The notes beneath the pieces are model-generated. The model did no database searches, was not told the origin of the DNA, and worked only from the letters and a program-made list of their open reading frames with translations. A program made the translations under genes and the position numbers. Below, in pieces: positions 40,268 to 50,376 of a DNA stretch of 64,000 nt; position 1 is the first letter of the stretch; every line of letters starts with the position of its first letter. Source of the DNA: Peptoniphilus_B koenoeneniae (GTDB taxonomy: Bacteria; Bacillota; Clostridia; Tissierellales; Peptoniphilaceae); the NCBI RefSeq assembly GCF_030812875.1, contig NZ_JAUSTN010000001.1, positions 1 through 64,000 on the forward strand, written 5' to 3'.

Positions 40268-41568
40268 ATTTTTTTGAAATGAATCTTGAAAAACAAGTTA
40301 ATAAAAGCGCCCCTCTTGCAGATAGATTAAGACCAAAAACAATTGAAGAATTTGTGGGTCAAGATGAAATAATAGGTCCAGGAAAATATATAAACAGACT
40401 TTTAAAAGCAAATAAAATTTTTTCCATTATTTTTTATGGTCCACCAGGAGTTGGAAAAACAACTCTTGCGGAGATAATAGCAAATACACTTAATATAAAT
40501 TTTATAAGACTTTCAGCAGTCACCTCAAATTTAAAAGAATTAAGAGAAGCTCTGAAAGAAGCTGAAGATAATTTAAAATTTAACTCAAAAAAAACAATAC
40601 TCTTCATAGATGAAATTCATAGATTTAATAAAACCCAACAAGATGGACTTTTACCTTTTGTAGAAAAAGGAATAGTTACCTTAATAGGGGCCACAACGGA
40701 AAATCCATATTTTGAAGTAAATGGAGCCCTCTTATCAAGAATGCAGGTTATAAATTTAAAGCCTTTAAAAGAAAAAGATTTGCTCATATTATTAAGCAGG
40801 GCCCTTGAAAGCGAAGATGGATTTAAAAATTTAAAAATAGAAATAAGTGAAGGGGCAAAAAGCTTTTTAATTAATAATGCAAATGGAGATGGAAGAGCTC
40901 TTTTAAATGCCCTGGAAATAGTTGTTCTCTCTACAGATTCAGATGAAAAAGGACTTATAAAAATAGATACGGAAGATGTGGAAAATTCCATTTTAAAGAA
41001 AAACGTAAAATATGATAAAAATGGAAATAACCATTACGATACAATCTCTGCATTTATAAAATCCATAAGAGGAAGTGATCCTGATGCAGGGCTATTTTAC
41101 CTTGCAAAAATGCTTGATTCTGGAGAAGATCCTAAATTTATTGCAAGAAGATTAATTATTTCCGCATCGGAAGATATAGGAAATGCCGACCCTAATGCAT
41201 TAAAAGTAGCAGTAAGTGCCTTTGAAGGTCTAAATATTGTAGGAATGCCTGAAGGAAGAATAATACTTGCTCAGTGCGTAACATATCTATCAAGTGCAAA
41301 AAAAAGCAATGCATCATATATGGGCATAGGCATGGCATTAGAAGATATAAAAAGAGGAAAAAACTTTGAAATACCCATGTATTTAAGAGATCCTCACAAT
41401 CCCTCATTTAATAAAAATTCAAAGTATTTATATCCTCACGACTATCCAAATTCATATGTAAAGCAACAATATTTGCCCGATGAATTTAAAGAGAAAAAAT
41501 ATTATCAACCTAAAGATTCGGGTTATGAAAAAATTATAAAAGAAAACCTCAAAAATATAGATAAATAG
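40264..41568 (+). CDS. rarA: replication-associated recombination protein RarA (MgsA)
   Basis: AAA+ ATPase that acts at stalled replication forks, 434 residues. Walker A GPPGVGKTT, Walker B ILFIDEIHRFNKTQQD, sensor 1 in IGATTENPYFE, and the C-terminal tetramerisation part (ISASEDIGNADPNAL, YLRDPHN). Related to clamp-loader subunits, but the C-terminal half identifies RarA. Confidence 0.96.
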   Translation: MNFFEMNLEKQVNKSAPLADRLRPKTIEEFVGQDEIIGPGKYINRLLKANKIFSIIFYGPPGVGKTTLAEIIANTLNINFIRLSAVTSNLKELREALKEAEDNLKFNSKKTILFIDEIHRFNKTQQDGLLPFVEKGIVTLIGATTENPYFEVNGALLSRMQVINLKPLKEKDLLILLSRALESEDGFKNLKIEISEGAKSFLINNANGDGRALLNALEIVVLSTDSDEKGLIKIDTEDVENSILKKNVKYDKNGNNHYDTISAFIKSIRGSDPDAGLFYLAKMLDSGEDPKFIARRLIISASEDIGNADPNALKVAVSAFEGLNIVGMPEGRIILAQCVTYLSSAKKSNASYMGIGMALEDIKRGKNFEIPMYLRDPHNPSFNKNSKYLYPHDYPNSYVKQQYLPDEFKEKKYYQPKDSGYEKIIKENLKNIDK

Positions 41569-41576
41569 ACCTTTTA

Positions 41577-41585
41577 TGCTATAAT
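41577..41585 (+). promoter_or_regulatory. extended -10 promoter of asnS-leuS
   Basis: TGCTATAAT, 24 bases before the asnS start. No clear -35 box. No T-box leader precedes either synthetase gene. Confidence 0.55.
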
Positions 41586-41609
41586 AAAATAATGATTAAG
41601 GAGGAAATT

Positions 41610-42992
41610 ATGGTTTTAGATATTAAAGAAGTTCTTACAAACAAGGAATTAATTGATAAAGAAGTGGAAATTGAAGGTTGGATAAAAACATCAAGAGCAT
41701 CAAAAAACTTTGGATTCATTGAATTAAATGATGGCTCATGTTTTAAATCAATTCAAGTTGTTTATGACAATGAACTTGAAAATTTTGAACAAGTTCAAAA
41801 ATTTCAATTACCAAGTTCTTTAAAGGTAAAGGGAATAGTTGTAGAAAGTCCGGGAGCAAAACAAAATATTGAAATTCACGGAAAAAGCATTGAACTTATG
41901 GGAGTTTCAAATAATGATTATCCCCTTCAAAAGAAAAGACACACAATGGAATATTTAAGGACAAAAGCTCATTTAAGACCAAGGACAAACACCTTTAATG
42001 CAGTTTTTAGAGTCAGAAGTTTAATAGCTTTTGCAATTCATAAATTTTTCCAAGAAAATGGTTTTATATACGTTCACACTCCAGTTATTACAGGCTCTGA
42101 TGCTGAAGGAGCAGGAGAAATGTTTCAGGTTACAACTTTAGATTTAAATGAAGTTCCAAAAGAAAATGGAAAAATAGATTATTCCAAAGACTTTTTCGGC
42201 AAAGAAACAAATCTTACAGTTTCTGGTCAACTTGAAGCAGAAGCCTTTGCCCATGCTTTTAAAAATGTATATACATTCGGACCTACATTTAGAGCAGAAA
42301 ATTCAAACACTACAAGACATGCTGCAGAATTTTGGATGATAGAACCGGAAATGGCTTTTGCAGATTTAAATGACAATATGGAAAACGCTGAATCTATGCT
42401 TAAATATGTTATAAATTATGTTCTTGAGAATGCACCAGATGAAATGAATTTCTTTAACAGTTTTGTAGACAAAAATCTTTTAGAAAGACTTCAAAATATT
42501 GTTTCAAACGACTTTGGAAGAGTAACTTATACTGAAGCAATTGAACTACTTGAAAAATCAAAAGAAGAATTTAAATATCCTGTAAAATGGGGAATAGACC
42601 TTCAAACGGAACATGAAAGATATTTAACTGAAAAGATTTTTAAAAAGCCTATATTTGTAACAAACTATCCAAAGGAAATTAAAGCCTTTTATATGACTTT
42701 AAATGAAGACGGCAAAACTGTTGCAGCTTGCGACCTTTTAGTTCCTGGAATTGGAGAAATAATAGGTGGTTCTCAAAGAGAGCACAGACTTGATGTTTTA
42801 AAACAAAGAATTCTTGATAACGGTATGGATTTGGAAACTTATGAATGGTATTTGGATTTAAGAAGATACGGTTCAGTAATAACTTCAGGTTACGGTCTTG
42901 GATTTGAAAGAGCAGTTATGTATATAACAGGAATGGGAAATATAAGAGATGTCATTCCATTTCCAAGAACAGTAGGATCTGCAGAATTTTAA
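41610..42992 (+). CDS. asnS: asparaginyl-tRNA synthetase
   Basis: Charges tRNA-Asn; 460 residues. OB-fold anticodon domain (EIEGWIKTSRASKNFGFIEL), then the class II core with motif 2 FRAENSNTTRHAAEFWMIEPE and motif 3 GYGLGFERAVMYITGM. The start is ATG 41610 preceded by AAGGAGG; an ATG 18 bases earlier is in frame but overlaps that site. An aspartyl enzyme is excluded by the length and by the TTRHAAEFWM motif. leuS follows after nine bases. Confidence 0.96.
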   Translation: MVLDIKEVLTNKELIDKEVEIEGWIKTSRASKNFGFIELNDGSCFKSIQVVYDNELENFEQVQKFQLPSSLKVKGIVVESPGAKQNIEIHGKSIELMGVSNNDYPLQKKRHTMEYLRTKAHLRPRTNTFNAVFRVRSLIAFAIHKFFQENGFIYVHTPVITGSDAEGAGEMFQVTTLDLNEVPKENGKIDYSKDFFGKETNLTVSGQLEAEAFAHAFKNVYTFGPTFRAENSNTTRHAAEFWMIEPEMAFADLNDNMENAESMLKYVINYVLENAPDEMNFFNSFVDKNLLERLQNIVSNDFGRVTYTEAIELLEKSKEEFKYPVKWGIDLQTEHERYLTEKIFKKPIFVTNYPKEIKAFYMTLNEDGKTVAACDLLVPGIGEIIGGSQREHRLDVLKQRILDNGMDLETYEWYLDLRRYGSVITSGYGLGFERAVMYITGMGNIRDVIPFPRTVGSAEF

Positions 42993-43001
42993 GGAGAAAA
43001 A

Positions 43002-45410
43002 ATGAGAGAATATAATCCTTCAAAAATAGAAAAAAAATGGCAAAAATTTTGGGAAGAAAATAAAACTTTTAAAGCCCAAGATGATAGTTCAAAGAAAAAA
43101 TTTTATGCTTTAGTAGAATTTCCTTATCCATCAGGACAAGGACTTCACGTTGGACACCCAAGACCTTATACAGCTCTTGATATAGTTGCAAGAAAAAGAA
43201 GACTTGAAGGTCAAAATGTTCTTTTTCCAATGGGCTGGGATGCCTTCGGTCTGCCAACGGAAAACTATGCAATAAAGCATAAAATTCATCCTGAAATTGT
43301 AACAAAAGAAAATGTAAAAAGGTTTAAAGAGCAATTACAATCAATAGGATTTTCCTTTGATTGGGATAGAGAGATAAACACAACGGATCCTGAATACTAT
43401 AAATGGACTCAGTGGATATTTTTAAAATTATTGGAAAATGGTCTTGCTTATAAATCTGAAATGCCTATTAATTGGTGCCCTTCATGTAAGGTCGGTCTTG
43501 CAAATGAAGAAGTTGTAGGGGGCAAATGCGAAAGATGTGGAACAGAAGTTGTTCAAAAGGTAAAAAGCCAATGGATGCTTAAAATCACAGACTATGCTGA
43601 AAAACTAATTCAAGGATTAGATGAAGTTGATTTTATAGATAGAGTAAAATTACAACAAAAAAATTGGATTGGGAAAAGTATAGGAGCACAAGTATTTTTC
43701 AATTTAAAAAATTCGGATGAAAAAATAGAAATATTTACAACAAGACCAGACACAATTTTCGGTGCAACTTACATGGTTCTTTCACCGGAACATCCAATTG
43801 TAAAAAATCATAAAGAGCAGATCGAAAATTATGAAGAAGTAGAAAAATATGTAAATGAAGTATCCAAAAAAAGCGACTTTGAAAGAAGCGAGTTAAATAC
43901 TAATAAAACGGGAGTGGAACTAAAAGGACTAAAAGCTATTAATCCTTTAACCAATGAAGAAATACCTATATGGATTTCAGATTATGTCCTTATGTCCTAC
44001 GGAACAGGAGCAATTATGGCAGTTCCTGGTCATGACACAAGAGATCATGAGTTTGCAAAAAAATTTGGTTTAAAAATAGTTAAAGTAATAGATGGTCCTG
44101 ATGTTGATGAAAAGCCAAACATTGAAACATCTGAAGGAAAACTTGTAAATTCAGGATTTTTAAATGGTTTAAGTGTAAAAGAAGCAATGGAAAAAATAAT
44201 TGCTTGGCTTGAAGAAAATAATATTGGAGCAAAAAAGACTAATTATAAATTAAGAGATTGGGTATTTTCAAGACAAAGGTATTGGGGAGAACCAATTCCT
44301 GTAGTTTACTGTGAAAAACACGGCTGGGTAGGAATTGATGAAAATGAACTTCCTTTAAAATTACCTAAAGTTGAAGATTATGAGCCATCTCACGATGGAG
44401 AATCACCCTTATCAAAAATGACTGATTGGGTAAATACAACTTGTCCAATTTGTGGCGGACCAGCAAAAAGAGAAACAGATACAATGCCTAACTGGGCAGG
44501 AAGCTCATGGTATTATCTTCGTTATATAGATCCTCACAATAAAAAAGAATTTGCAGATCAAAACAAATTAAAATATTGGTTAAATGTTGATTGGTATAAC
44601 GGAGGAATGGAACACACAACTCTTCACTTATTGTACTCCAGATTTTGGCACAGATTTTTATACGACTTAGGACTTGTCCCAACAAAAGAACCCTATCAAA
44701 AGAGAACTTCTCACGGAATGATTCTTGGTAAAAACGGAGAAAAGATGTCCAAATCAAGAGGTAATGTAGTAAATCCTGATGATGTTGTAAAAGAATTTGG
44801 AGCAGATACTTTAAGAACCTATGAAATGTTTATAGGAGATTTCGAAAAATCAGCACCTTGGAGTGAAGAAGGTGTTAAAGGATGCAGAAGATTTCTTGAA
44901 AGAGTTTATAAAGCATTTGAATTAGTTGATGAAAATCTTAAAGAAAGTAAACTTGAACAATCAATTCACAAAACAATAAAAAAAGTTTCCTTTGACTATG
45001 AAAATTTAAAATACAACACGGCAATAGCTTCCCTTATGTCACTTTTAAACGAATTCTATGATGCAGGAAAAATAACAAAAGAAGATTATAAAATATTTTT
45101 AATTTTGTTAAATCCCGTAGCTCCACATATAACAGAAGAACTTTGGGAAGAAGGAAAATTCGGCGGATATATCCATGAACAAAAATGGCCAGAATACGAA
45201 GAAGAAAAAACAATTTCTTCAATCATAGAAATGCCTGTACAATTTAATGGTAAAGTAAGATTCACCATAGAAATAAATAGACAAGCAGATAAAGAAGAAG
45301 TTTTAAAAATTGCAAGAGAAAACGAAAACTATAAGACCTGGACGGAAAATAAAAAAATAGTAAAAGAAATTTATGTTCCGGGAAAAATACTAAATATAGT
45401 AGTTAAATAG
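43002..45410 (+). CDS. leuS: leucyl-tRNA synthetase
   Basis: Charges tRNA-Leu; 802 residues, normal. HIGH motif in GLHVGHPRPYTALD, zinc cysteines in NWCPSCKVGL...CERCGTEV, CP1 editing domain (TTRPDTIFGATYMVLSPEH), second zinc site CPICGG, and KMSKS in GEKMSKSRGNVVNPD. Same transcript as asnS. Confidence 0.98.
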   Translation: MREYNPSKIEKKWQKFWEENKTFKAQDDSSKKKFYALVEFPYPSGQGLHVGHPRPYTALDIVARKRRLEGQNVLFPMGWDAFGLPTENYAIKHKIHPEIVTKENVKRFKEQLQSIGFSFDWDREINTTDPEYYKWTQWIFLKLLENGLAYKSEMPINWCPSCKVGLANEEVVGGKCERCGTEVVQKVKSQWMLKITDYAEKLIQGLDEVDFIDRVKLQQKNWIGKSIGAQVFFNLKNSDEKIEIFTTRPDTIFGATYMVLSPEHPIVKNHKEQIENYEEVEKYVNEVSKKSDFERSELNTNKTGVELKGLKAINPLTNEEIPIWISDYVLMSYGTGAIMAVPGHDTRDHEFAKKFGLKIVKVIDGPDVDEKPNIETSEGKLVNSGFLNGLSVKEAMEKIIAWLEENNIGAKKTNYKLRDWVFSRQRYWGEPIPVVYCEKHGWVGIDENELPLKLPKVEDYEPSHDGESPLSKMTDWVNTTCPICGGPAKRETDTMPNWAGSSWYYLRYIDPHNKKEFADQNKLKYWLNVDWYNGGMEHTTLHLLYSRFWHRFLYDLGLVPTKEPYQKRTSHGMILGKNGEKMSKSRGNVVNPDDVVKEFGADTLRTYEMFIGDFEKSAPWSEEGVKGCRRFLERVYKAFELVDENLKESKLEQSIHKTIKKVSFDYENLKYNTAIASLMSLLNEFYDAGKITKEDYKIFLILLNPVAPHITEELWEEGKFGGYIHEQKWPEYEEEKTISSIIEMPVQFNGKVRFTIEINRQADKEEVLKIARENENYKTWTENKKIVKEIYVPGKILNIVVK

Positions 45411-45422
45411 AAATAAAAAAAG

Positions 45423-45454
45423 AAAAACTCATCTGTAAAAAGGTGAGTTTTTTT
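45423..45454 (+). terminator. terminator after leuS
   Basis: Stem AAAAACTCA/TGAGTTTTT with a 12-base loop and a T tract. Confidence 0.85.
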
Positions 45455-45486
45455 ATTTTGCAAAAAAAGCTATATAAAAAATGATG

Positions 45487-45495
45487 TGATATAAT
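45487..45495 (+). promoter_or_regulatory. extended -10 promoter of the phosphate transporter operon
   Basis: TGATATAAT, 37 bases ahead of the transporter start, with no good -35 box. Confidence 0.5.
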
Positions 45496-45531
45496 AATTT
45501 CATAGAATCCAATACGAAAAAAGAGGTTAAT

Positions 45532-46575
45532 ATGACTATAGGATTTTCAGAATTTTTAGGAGAAGTTTTTACAAACCCTATTTTATTAATAACAATCATT
45601 TTAATAATAGGCGGGATGGTAGTAAACGGAATTACAGACGCATCAAACGCAATAGTAACTTGCGTTTCAACAAGAGCGATAAATGTTGACTATGCCATAG
45701 CCATAGCAGGATTTATGAACTTTTTAGGAGTTCTCACAATAATGATGTCAAACACAAGAGTGGAAAAAACAATTTACGGTTTAGTAAACTTTGGGAATAA
45801 AAGTGATATTGTTTTTATTGGAATAATCTCAGCCCTAATATCAGTAATTATTTGGTCTATAGGGGCCTGGCATTTTGACATACCAAGCTCCGAATCCCAC
45901 GCCCTGGTATCAGGACTTATAGGGTCGAGTCTTGCAGTATCAGGATTTGCAGGAATAGGAATAAAAGAATTTTTAAAAGTTTTTATAGGATTTTTTCTCG
46001 CAATTATTTTGAGTTTTTTATTTGGATACTTAATAGTAAATATAATAAAAAAATTTTGTAAGAATAAAGACAGAAGAAAACTTCAGGAACCCTTTAAAAA
46101 AGCTCAAATATTTTCAGGAGCCTTTCTTGCCTTTATGAACGGAGTCCAAAATGGACAAAAATATTTGGGAGTTCTTTTCATAGTTCTATCAGCCTTTAAA
46201 GACAAAGAAATCATAAATAAAATACCCATATACCTACTTTTAATATTCGGTCTTGCAATGGGACTTGGAACAGCAATAGGGGGCAAAAAAATTATAAAAT
46301 CAATAGGAATGAATCTTGTAAGGATTGAAAACTTTGAAGGTTTTTCCTCCGACATGGGAGGGTCTCTTGCAATCTTAGGAGCAAGTATTTTTGGACTTCC
46401 AGTATCCACAACTCACGCCTCTACAAGCGCTCTAATGGGAGTGGGGGCATCAAAAAGATTTTCAAATGTTAACTGGTCATTTGTTTTTAAAATGATAATA
46501 ACTTGGTTTTTAACTTTTCCAGTTAATATATTCCTGGGATTTTTATTTACAAAACTTATCTTAATAATATGGTGA
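45532..46575 (+). CDS. PiT-family inorganic phosphate transporter
   Basis: Membrane transporter of 347 residues with about ten helices. The two inverted PiT repeats are visible: NGITDASNAIVTCVSTRAI in the first half and FMNGVQNGQKYLGV/GLPVSTTHASTSALMGVGA in the second; SSESHALVSGLIGSSLA is also typical. Uptake of phosphate with sodium or protons is the family role. The DUF47 gene four bases behind is its usual partner. Confidence 0.93.
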   Translation: MTIGFSEFLGEVFTNPILLITIILIIGGMVVNGITDASNAIVTCVSTRAINVDYAIAIAGFMNFLGVLTIMMSNTRVEKTIYGLVNFGNKSDIVFIGIISALISVIIWSIGAWHFDIPSSESHALVSGLIGSSLAVSGFAGIGIKEFLKVFIGFFLAIILSFLFGYLIVNIIKKFCKNKDRRKLQEPFKKAQIFSGAFLAFMNGVQNGQKYLGVLFIVLSAFKDKEIINKIPIYLLLIFGLAMGLGTAIGGKKIIKSIGMNLVRIENFEGFSSDMGGSLAILGASIFGLPVSTTHASTSALMGVGASKRFSNVNWSFVFKMIITWFLTFPVNIFLGFLFTKLILIIW

Positions 46576-46579
46576 TAAT

Positions 46580-47200
46580 ATGGAAAAAATAGAATTTAAT
46601 TATTTTAAAATACTAAGAGAAATGGTAGAAGGATCCATGGCGGCGGCAACCCTTTTAAATGAAATACTAAATGATTATAAGCCTTCAGAATTAATAGCCA
46701 GAATGAGCGAGATGCACGAAATAGAACATTCAAACGACGGCCTAATTCATATAACCCAAAGTCATTTAATAAAAGAATTTTTAACTCCTATAGATAGAGA
46801 AGACATACAAGTTCTCATTGAAGAACTGGACGAGCCTACAGACTCAATAGAAGACGTTTTGTTTGCCCTTTATATGTATAACATTCATGAAATAAAACCG
46901 GAAGCTTTAAAATTTTCCCAATTAATTTGTAGTGCAACAGACGCGCTTTATGAAGCAATAATTGAATTTCAAAACTACAATAAAAACTCAGAAATTAGAG
47001 ATAAAATTATAGAAGTAAACAGACTTGAAGAAGAAGGAGATAACCTCCACCTAAATGCTATAAGAAACCTTTATATTAAAGAAAAAGATGCAAAAGAACT
47101 TTTAATTTGGACAAGAACCTTTGACAAATTGGAAAGATGTTTGGACGACATTGAAAAATCAGCAAATCTTTTGCAATCAATAATATTAAAAAACTTTTAA
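46580..47200 (+). CDS. DUF47 (PhoU-like) partner of the PiT transporter
   Basis: Helical cytoplasmic protein of 206 residues related to PhoU, with acidic metal-binding motifs such as EMHEIEHSNDGL and EELDEPTDSIEDVL in each half. In many bacteria pit-DUF47 pairs form one operon in which this protein is thought to control the transporter. No recognisable strong ribosome binding site; coupling to the transporter gene is likely. Confidence 0.9.
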   Translation: MEKIEFNYFKILREMVEGSMAAATLLNEILNDYKPSELIARMSEMHEIEHSNDGLIHITQSHLIKEFLTPIDREDIQVLIEELDEPTDSIEDVLFALYMYNIHEIKPEALKFSQLICSATDALYEAIIEFQNYNKNSEIRDKIIEVNRLEEEGDNLHLNAIRNLYIKEKDAKELLIWTRTFDKLERCLDDIEKSANLLQSIILKNF

Positions 47201-47212
47201 AAAAATATAAAA

Positions 47213-47241
47213 AGAGACTTAAAAATTTTAAGTCTTTTTTT
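47213..47241 (+). terminator. terminator after the DUF47 gene
   Basis: Stem AGACTTAA/TTAAGTCT with a five-base loop, then a T tract. The rest of the gap to 47388 is A/T-rich with nothing recognisable. Confidence 0.85.
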
Positions 47242-47388
47242 AAAATATTTAAAAAAAATGGTAAAAAATCTTTTGATTTGTTATTGGATAAAAAATAATT
47301 AAAAATTAACTTCATATGGGAAAGGTTTTAAAAGGGCCTGTTAAATCAAAGGAATTTAAAATAAATTATAAGTATATTTTACAAAACC

Positions 47389-47417
47389 TTGTTATAAATC
47401 CTGTGTAAAGGTATAAT
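47389..47417 (+). promoter_or_regulatory. glmU operon promoter
   Basis: TTGTTA (47389-47394), a 17-base spacer and TATAAT (47412-47417), about 24 bases before the ATG. Confidence 0.7.
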
Positions 47418-47440
47418 TAATTTATAATTTGAGGTGAAAT

Positions 47441-48823
47441 ATGAAAATTGCTATAATCCTTGCGGCAGGCGAAGGAACAAGGATGAAATCAAACCTTCCA
47501 AAAGTAATGCATAAAGTGGGAGGTTTTTCTCTTGTAGACCATGTAATCAATTCTTGTTCAGATAAAGTTGATAAAATTATTTTAGTTTTAGGTCATAAAA
47601 AAGAAATTGTAAAAGAACATTTTAAAAACAGTAATATTACTATTGTAGAACAACCTATAGGTGGAGAAAATCCTTATGGGACAGGTTTTGCAGTTCTTTG
47701 TGCAAAAGATGAGTTTAAAGATGAGGATTCGGTTCTTATTTTAAATGGAGATACTCCACTTATTGAAGCTAAGACCATTGAGGATTTTTTAACTTATCAT
47801 AAAAAAAATAATTTTGATTGCAGCGTTTTGTCCGCCCATTTGGAAAATCCCAAGGGCTACGGAAGAATAATAAGACATGGAGATCAAGTTTTAAAAATCG
47901 TTGAGGAAAAAGATGCTGATGATTCCGAAAAGCAAATAAAAGAAATTAATTCTGGTATTTTTGCTTTTAAGGGTGGTTTACTAAAGGAATATTTAGGAAA
48001 ATTAAATACAAATAATGCTCAAGGAGAGCTATATTTAACTGATGTTTTAGGAAACTTAAAAAAAGATAATAAAAATGTAGGCGCCTATACTATTTATGAT
48101 GAAATTCAGATCCTTGGAGTTAATTCCAGAAGACAATTATGTGAACTTCAAAAAATTCTTAATGAAAAAATAATTAATTTTCATCTTGATAATGGTGTTA
48201 CCTTTATAGATCCTAAGTCAAGTTATGTTGAAAAGAATGTTAAAATATCTAAGGATACAATTATATTCCCAGGAGTTTACTTAGAAGGAAATACTGTAAT
48301 TGGAGAAAATGTAATAATTAGAGGAAACACCAGAATTGTAGATTCTACTATAGGTGATAATGTGGAAATAGAATCATCTCTTATTGAAAGTTCTATTGTT
48401 TCAAATGGAGTTAAAATAGGTCCATTTTCTCATTTAAGACCAAATTCAAATATTGGTGATAATTGTAAAATAGGAAATTTCGTTGAAATAAAAAATTCAA
48501 GTTTAGGAAAGGGCACAAAAGCTTCCCATCTGGCATATGTTGGAGATGCAGATGTTGGGAAAAATGTAAATATAGGTTGTGGTGCTATTTTCGTCAATTA
48601 TGACGGCAAAAATAAATTCAGAACAATTGTTGGCGATAACGCTTTTATAGGCAGCAATTCAAACTTAGTGGCTCCTCTTGTTGTGGAAGATTATGGCTAT
48701 GTTGCAGCAGGCTCCACTATTACAAAGAAAGTTTCTAAGGGAGAACTTGCTCTTGAAAGATCAAAGCAATTGAGCTTTAAGGATTGGGTTGAAAAGAAAG
48801 GTTTATTAGGAGGAAAAGAATGA
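47441..48823 (+). CDS. glmU: bifunctional N-acetylglucosamine-1-phosphate uridyltransferase/acetyltransferase GlmU
   Basis: Makes UDP-GlcNAc for the cell wall; 460 residues. The N-terminal uridyltransferase half has LAAGEGTRMKSNLPKVMH, NGDTPL and EINSGIFAF. The C-terminal left-handed beta helix carries hexapeptide repeats and the acetyl-CoA site region (HLRPNSNIGDNCKIGNFVE, HLAYVGDADVG, FVNYDGKNKFRT). glmU-prs-pth-mfd order is conserved with Bacillus. Overlaps prs by four bases. Confidence 0.98.
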   Translation: MKIAIILAAGEGTRMKSNLPKVMHKVGGFSLVDHVINSCSDKVDKIILVLGHKKEIVKEHFKNSNITIVEQPIGGENPYGTGFAVLCAKDEFKDEDSVLILNGDTPLIEAKTIEDFLTYHKKNNFDCSVLSAHLENPKGYGRIIRHGDQVLKIVEEKDADDSEKQIKEINSGIFAFKGGLLKEYLGKLNTNNAQGELYLTDVLGNLKKDNKNVGAYTIYDEIQILGVNSRRQLCELQKILNEKIINFHLDNGVTFIDPKSSYVEKNVKISKDTIIFPGVYLEGNTVIGENVIIRGNTRIVDSTIGDNVEIESSLIESSIVSNGVKIGPFSHLRPNSNIGDNCKIGNFVEIKNSSLGKGTKASHLAYVGDADVGKNVNIGCGAIFVNYDGKNKFRTIVGDNAFIGSNSNLVAPLVVEDYGYVAAGSTITKKVSKGELALERSKQLSFKDWVEKKGLLGGKE

Positions 48824-49788
48824 ATTCATGTAATGGACACTTAGGTAAAATACAAATTTTTACTGGTAATTCCAACCGCGAACTTGTACAAAAGATTTGC
48901 GAAAATTTAGGCATTGAAATGGCTAAATGCGAAGTTAAAAAATTTTCAGATGGAGAAATTCAACTTGATATTGGGGAAACTGCAAGAGGAAAAGATGTTT
49001 ACATCATTCAATCAACTTCAAGTCCTGTAAATGATAATTTAATGGAACTTTTAATTTTACTTGATGCTCTTAAACGTGCTTCTGCCGGTCGAATTAATGT
49101 TGTTATACCTTACTATGGATATGCAAGACAAGATAGGAAGACTAAGGCGAGAGAGCCTATAACTTCTAAATTAGTAGCAGACCTTTTAGAAACTGCAGGA
49201 GCTGACAGAGTGGTTGCCATGGATTTACATGCCGGACAAATTCAAGGTTATTTTAATATTCCCGTTGATCATCTTTCAGCAATACCTTATCTATCAAATT
49301 ATTTTGAAAAGATAGTAAAGGACTCAAGTGAAGATTTTGTAGTTGTTTCTCCAGACCTGGGAGGAGTAACTCGTGCAAGAACTTTTGCCAATAGATTGAA
49401 TCTTCCTATTGCAATTATTGAAAAGAGAAGACCTAAGCCTAATGTTTCTGAAGTAATGAATATTATAGGAGATATTGAAGGAAAGGATTGTATTTTAATT
49501 GATGATATAGTTGACACTGCAGGAACTATTTGCCAAGCTGCCAAAGCTCTAAAAGACAATGGGGCAAAAAAAGTTTACGGTTGTGCAACTCATGCAGTTC
49601 TTTCCGGTCCTGCTTATGATAGGATTGAATCTTCTGTAATGGAAGAATTTGTAGTTACGGATACAATTAAGGTAGGGGAAGATAAATTAAAGGGAAAGTT
49701 AAGTCAAATAAGCGTCGCTCCAATTTTTGCCTCTGCTATAAGAAGAATAAATGCCAATACATCTGTAAGTCAGATGTTTGATAAATAA
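48820..49788 (+). CDS. prs: ribose-phosphate pyrophosphokinase
   Basis: Makes PRPP for nucleotide, His and Trp synthesis. 322 residues, class I. ATP site region FSDGEIQ, YGYARQDRK flexible loop, VAMDLHAGQIQGYF, and the PRPP-binding loop CILIDDIVDTAGTI. One base is shared with pth. Confidence 0.97.
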   Translation: MNSCNGHLGKIQIFTGNSNRELVQKICENLGIEMAKCEVKKFSDGEIQLDIGETARGKDVYIIQSTSSPVNDNLMELLILLDALKRASAGRINVVIPYYGYARQDRKTKAREPITSKLVADLLETAGADRVVAMDLHAGQIQGYFNIPVDHLSAIPYLSNYFEKIVKDSSEDFVVVSPDLGGVTRARTFANRLNLPIAIIEKRRPKPNVSEVMNIIGDIEGKDCILIDDIVDTAGTICQAAKALKDNGAKKVYGCATHAVLSGPAYDRIESSVMEEFVVTDTIKVGEDKLKGKLSQISVAPIFASAIRRINANTSVSQMFDK

Positions 49789-50357
49789 TGCATATAATAG
49801 TAGGTCTTGGAAATCCCGGCAATAGATATGAAAATACAAGACATAATATGGGATTTTTAACTATAGACAGATTGGCAAAAAAATATAATGTAAGAGTTGA
49901 TAAAATAAAATTTAAATCTTTAATAGGTGAATTTTATCTAAACGGTGAAAAGATTATACTTGTAAAGCCTCAAACTTTTATGAATAATAGTGGAGAGGCA
50001 GTAAGAGAAGTTATGAACTTTTACAAGGAGGACATAAAAAATCTTTTAGTTGTAGTTGATGACATAGATATTGAATTTGCAACAATTAAGATTAAGAAAA
50101 AAGGATCAGCAGGCACTCATAATGGCCTCAAATCAATTATTTATCAGCTCCAATCAGATGAATTTCCAAGACTTAAAATCGGAGTCGGAAAAAATAATTT
50201 ACCTGATTTAGCGGATTTTGTTTTATCAGGATTTGCAGAAAATGAAAAAAAATCTATAAGAGAAACTATTGACTCTGCTGTAGAAGCAATTACAACTTAC
50301 ATTGTAAATGGAATTGATACGGCAATGAATAATTTTAATAACAAGCTGTCTAAATGA
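49788..50357 (+). CDS. pth: peptidyl-tRNA hydrolase
   Basis: Frees tRNA from prematurely released peptidyl-tRNA; 189 residues. GLGNPGNRYENTRHNMGF with the catalytic histidine in RHNMGF, LVKPQTFMNNSG, and the lid region KGSAGTHNGLKS. Its stop codon lies inside the terminator hairpin that follows. Confidence 0.97.
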   Translation: MHIIVGLGNPGNRYENTRHNMGFLTIDRLAKKYNVRVDKIKFKSLIGEFYLNGEKIILVKPQTFMNNSGEAVREVMNFYKEDIKNLLVVVDDIDIEFATIKIKKKGSAGTHNGLKSIIYQLQSDEFPRLKIGVGKNNLPDLADFVLSGFAENEKKSIRETIDSAVEAITTYIVNGIDTAMNNFNNKLSK

Positions 50358-50367
50358 CAGCTTTTTT
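50343..50367 (+). terminator. terminator over the pth stop codon
   Basis: Stem AAGCTGTC/GACAGCTT with loop TAAAT and six T's. It lies ten bases before mfd, so mfd transcription must come through it or from an unseen promoter within pth. Confidence 0.85.
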
Positions 50368-50376
50368 GTGGTGGAT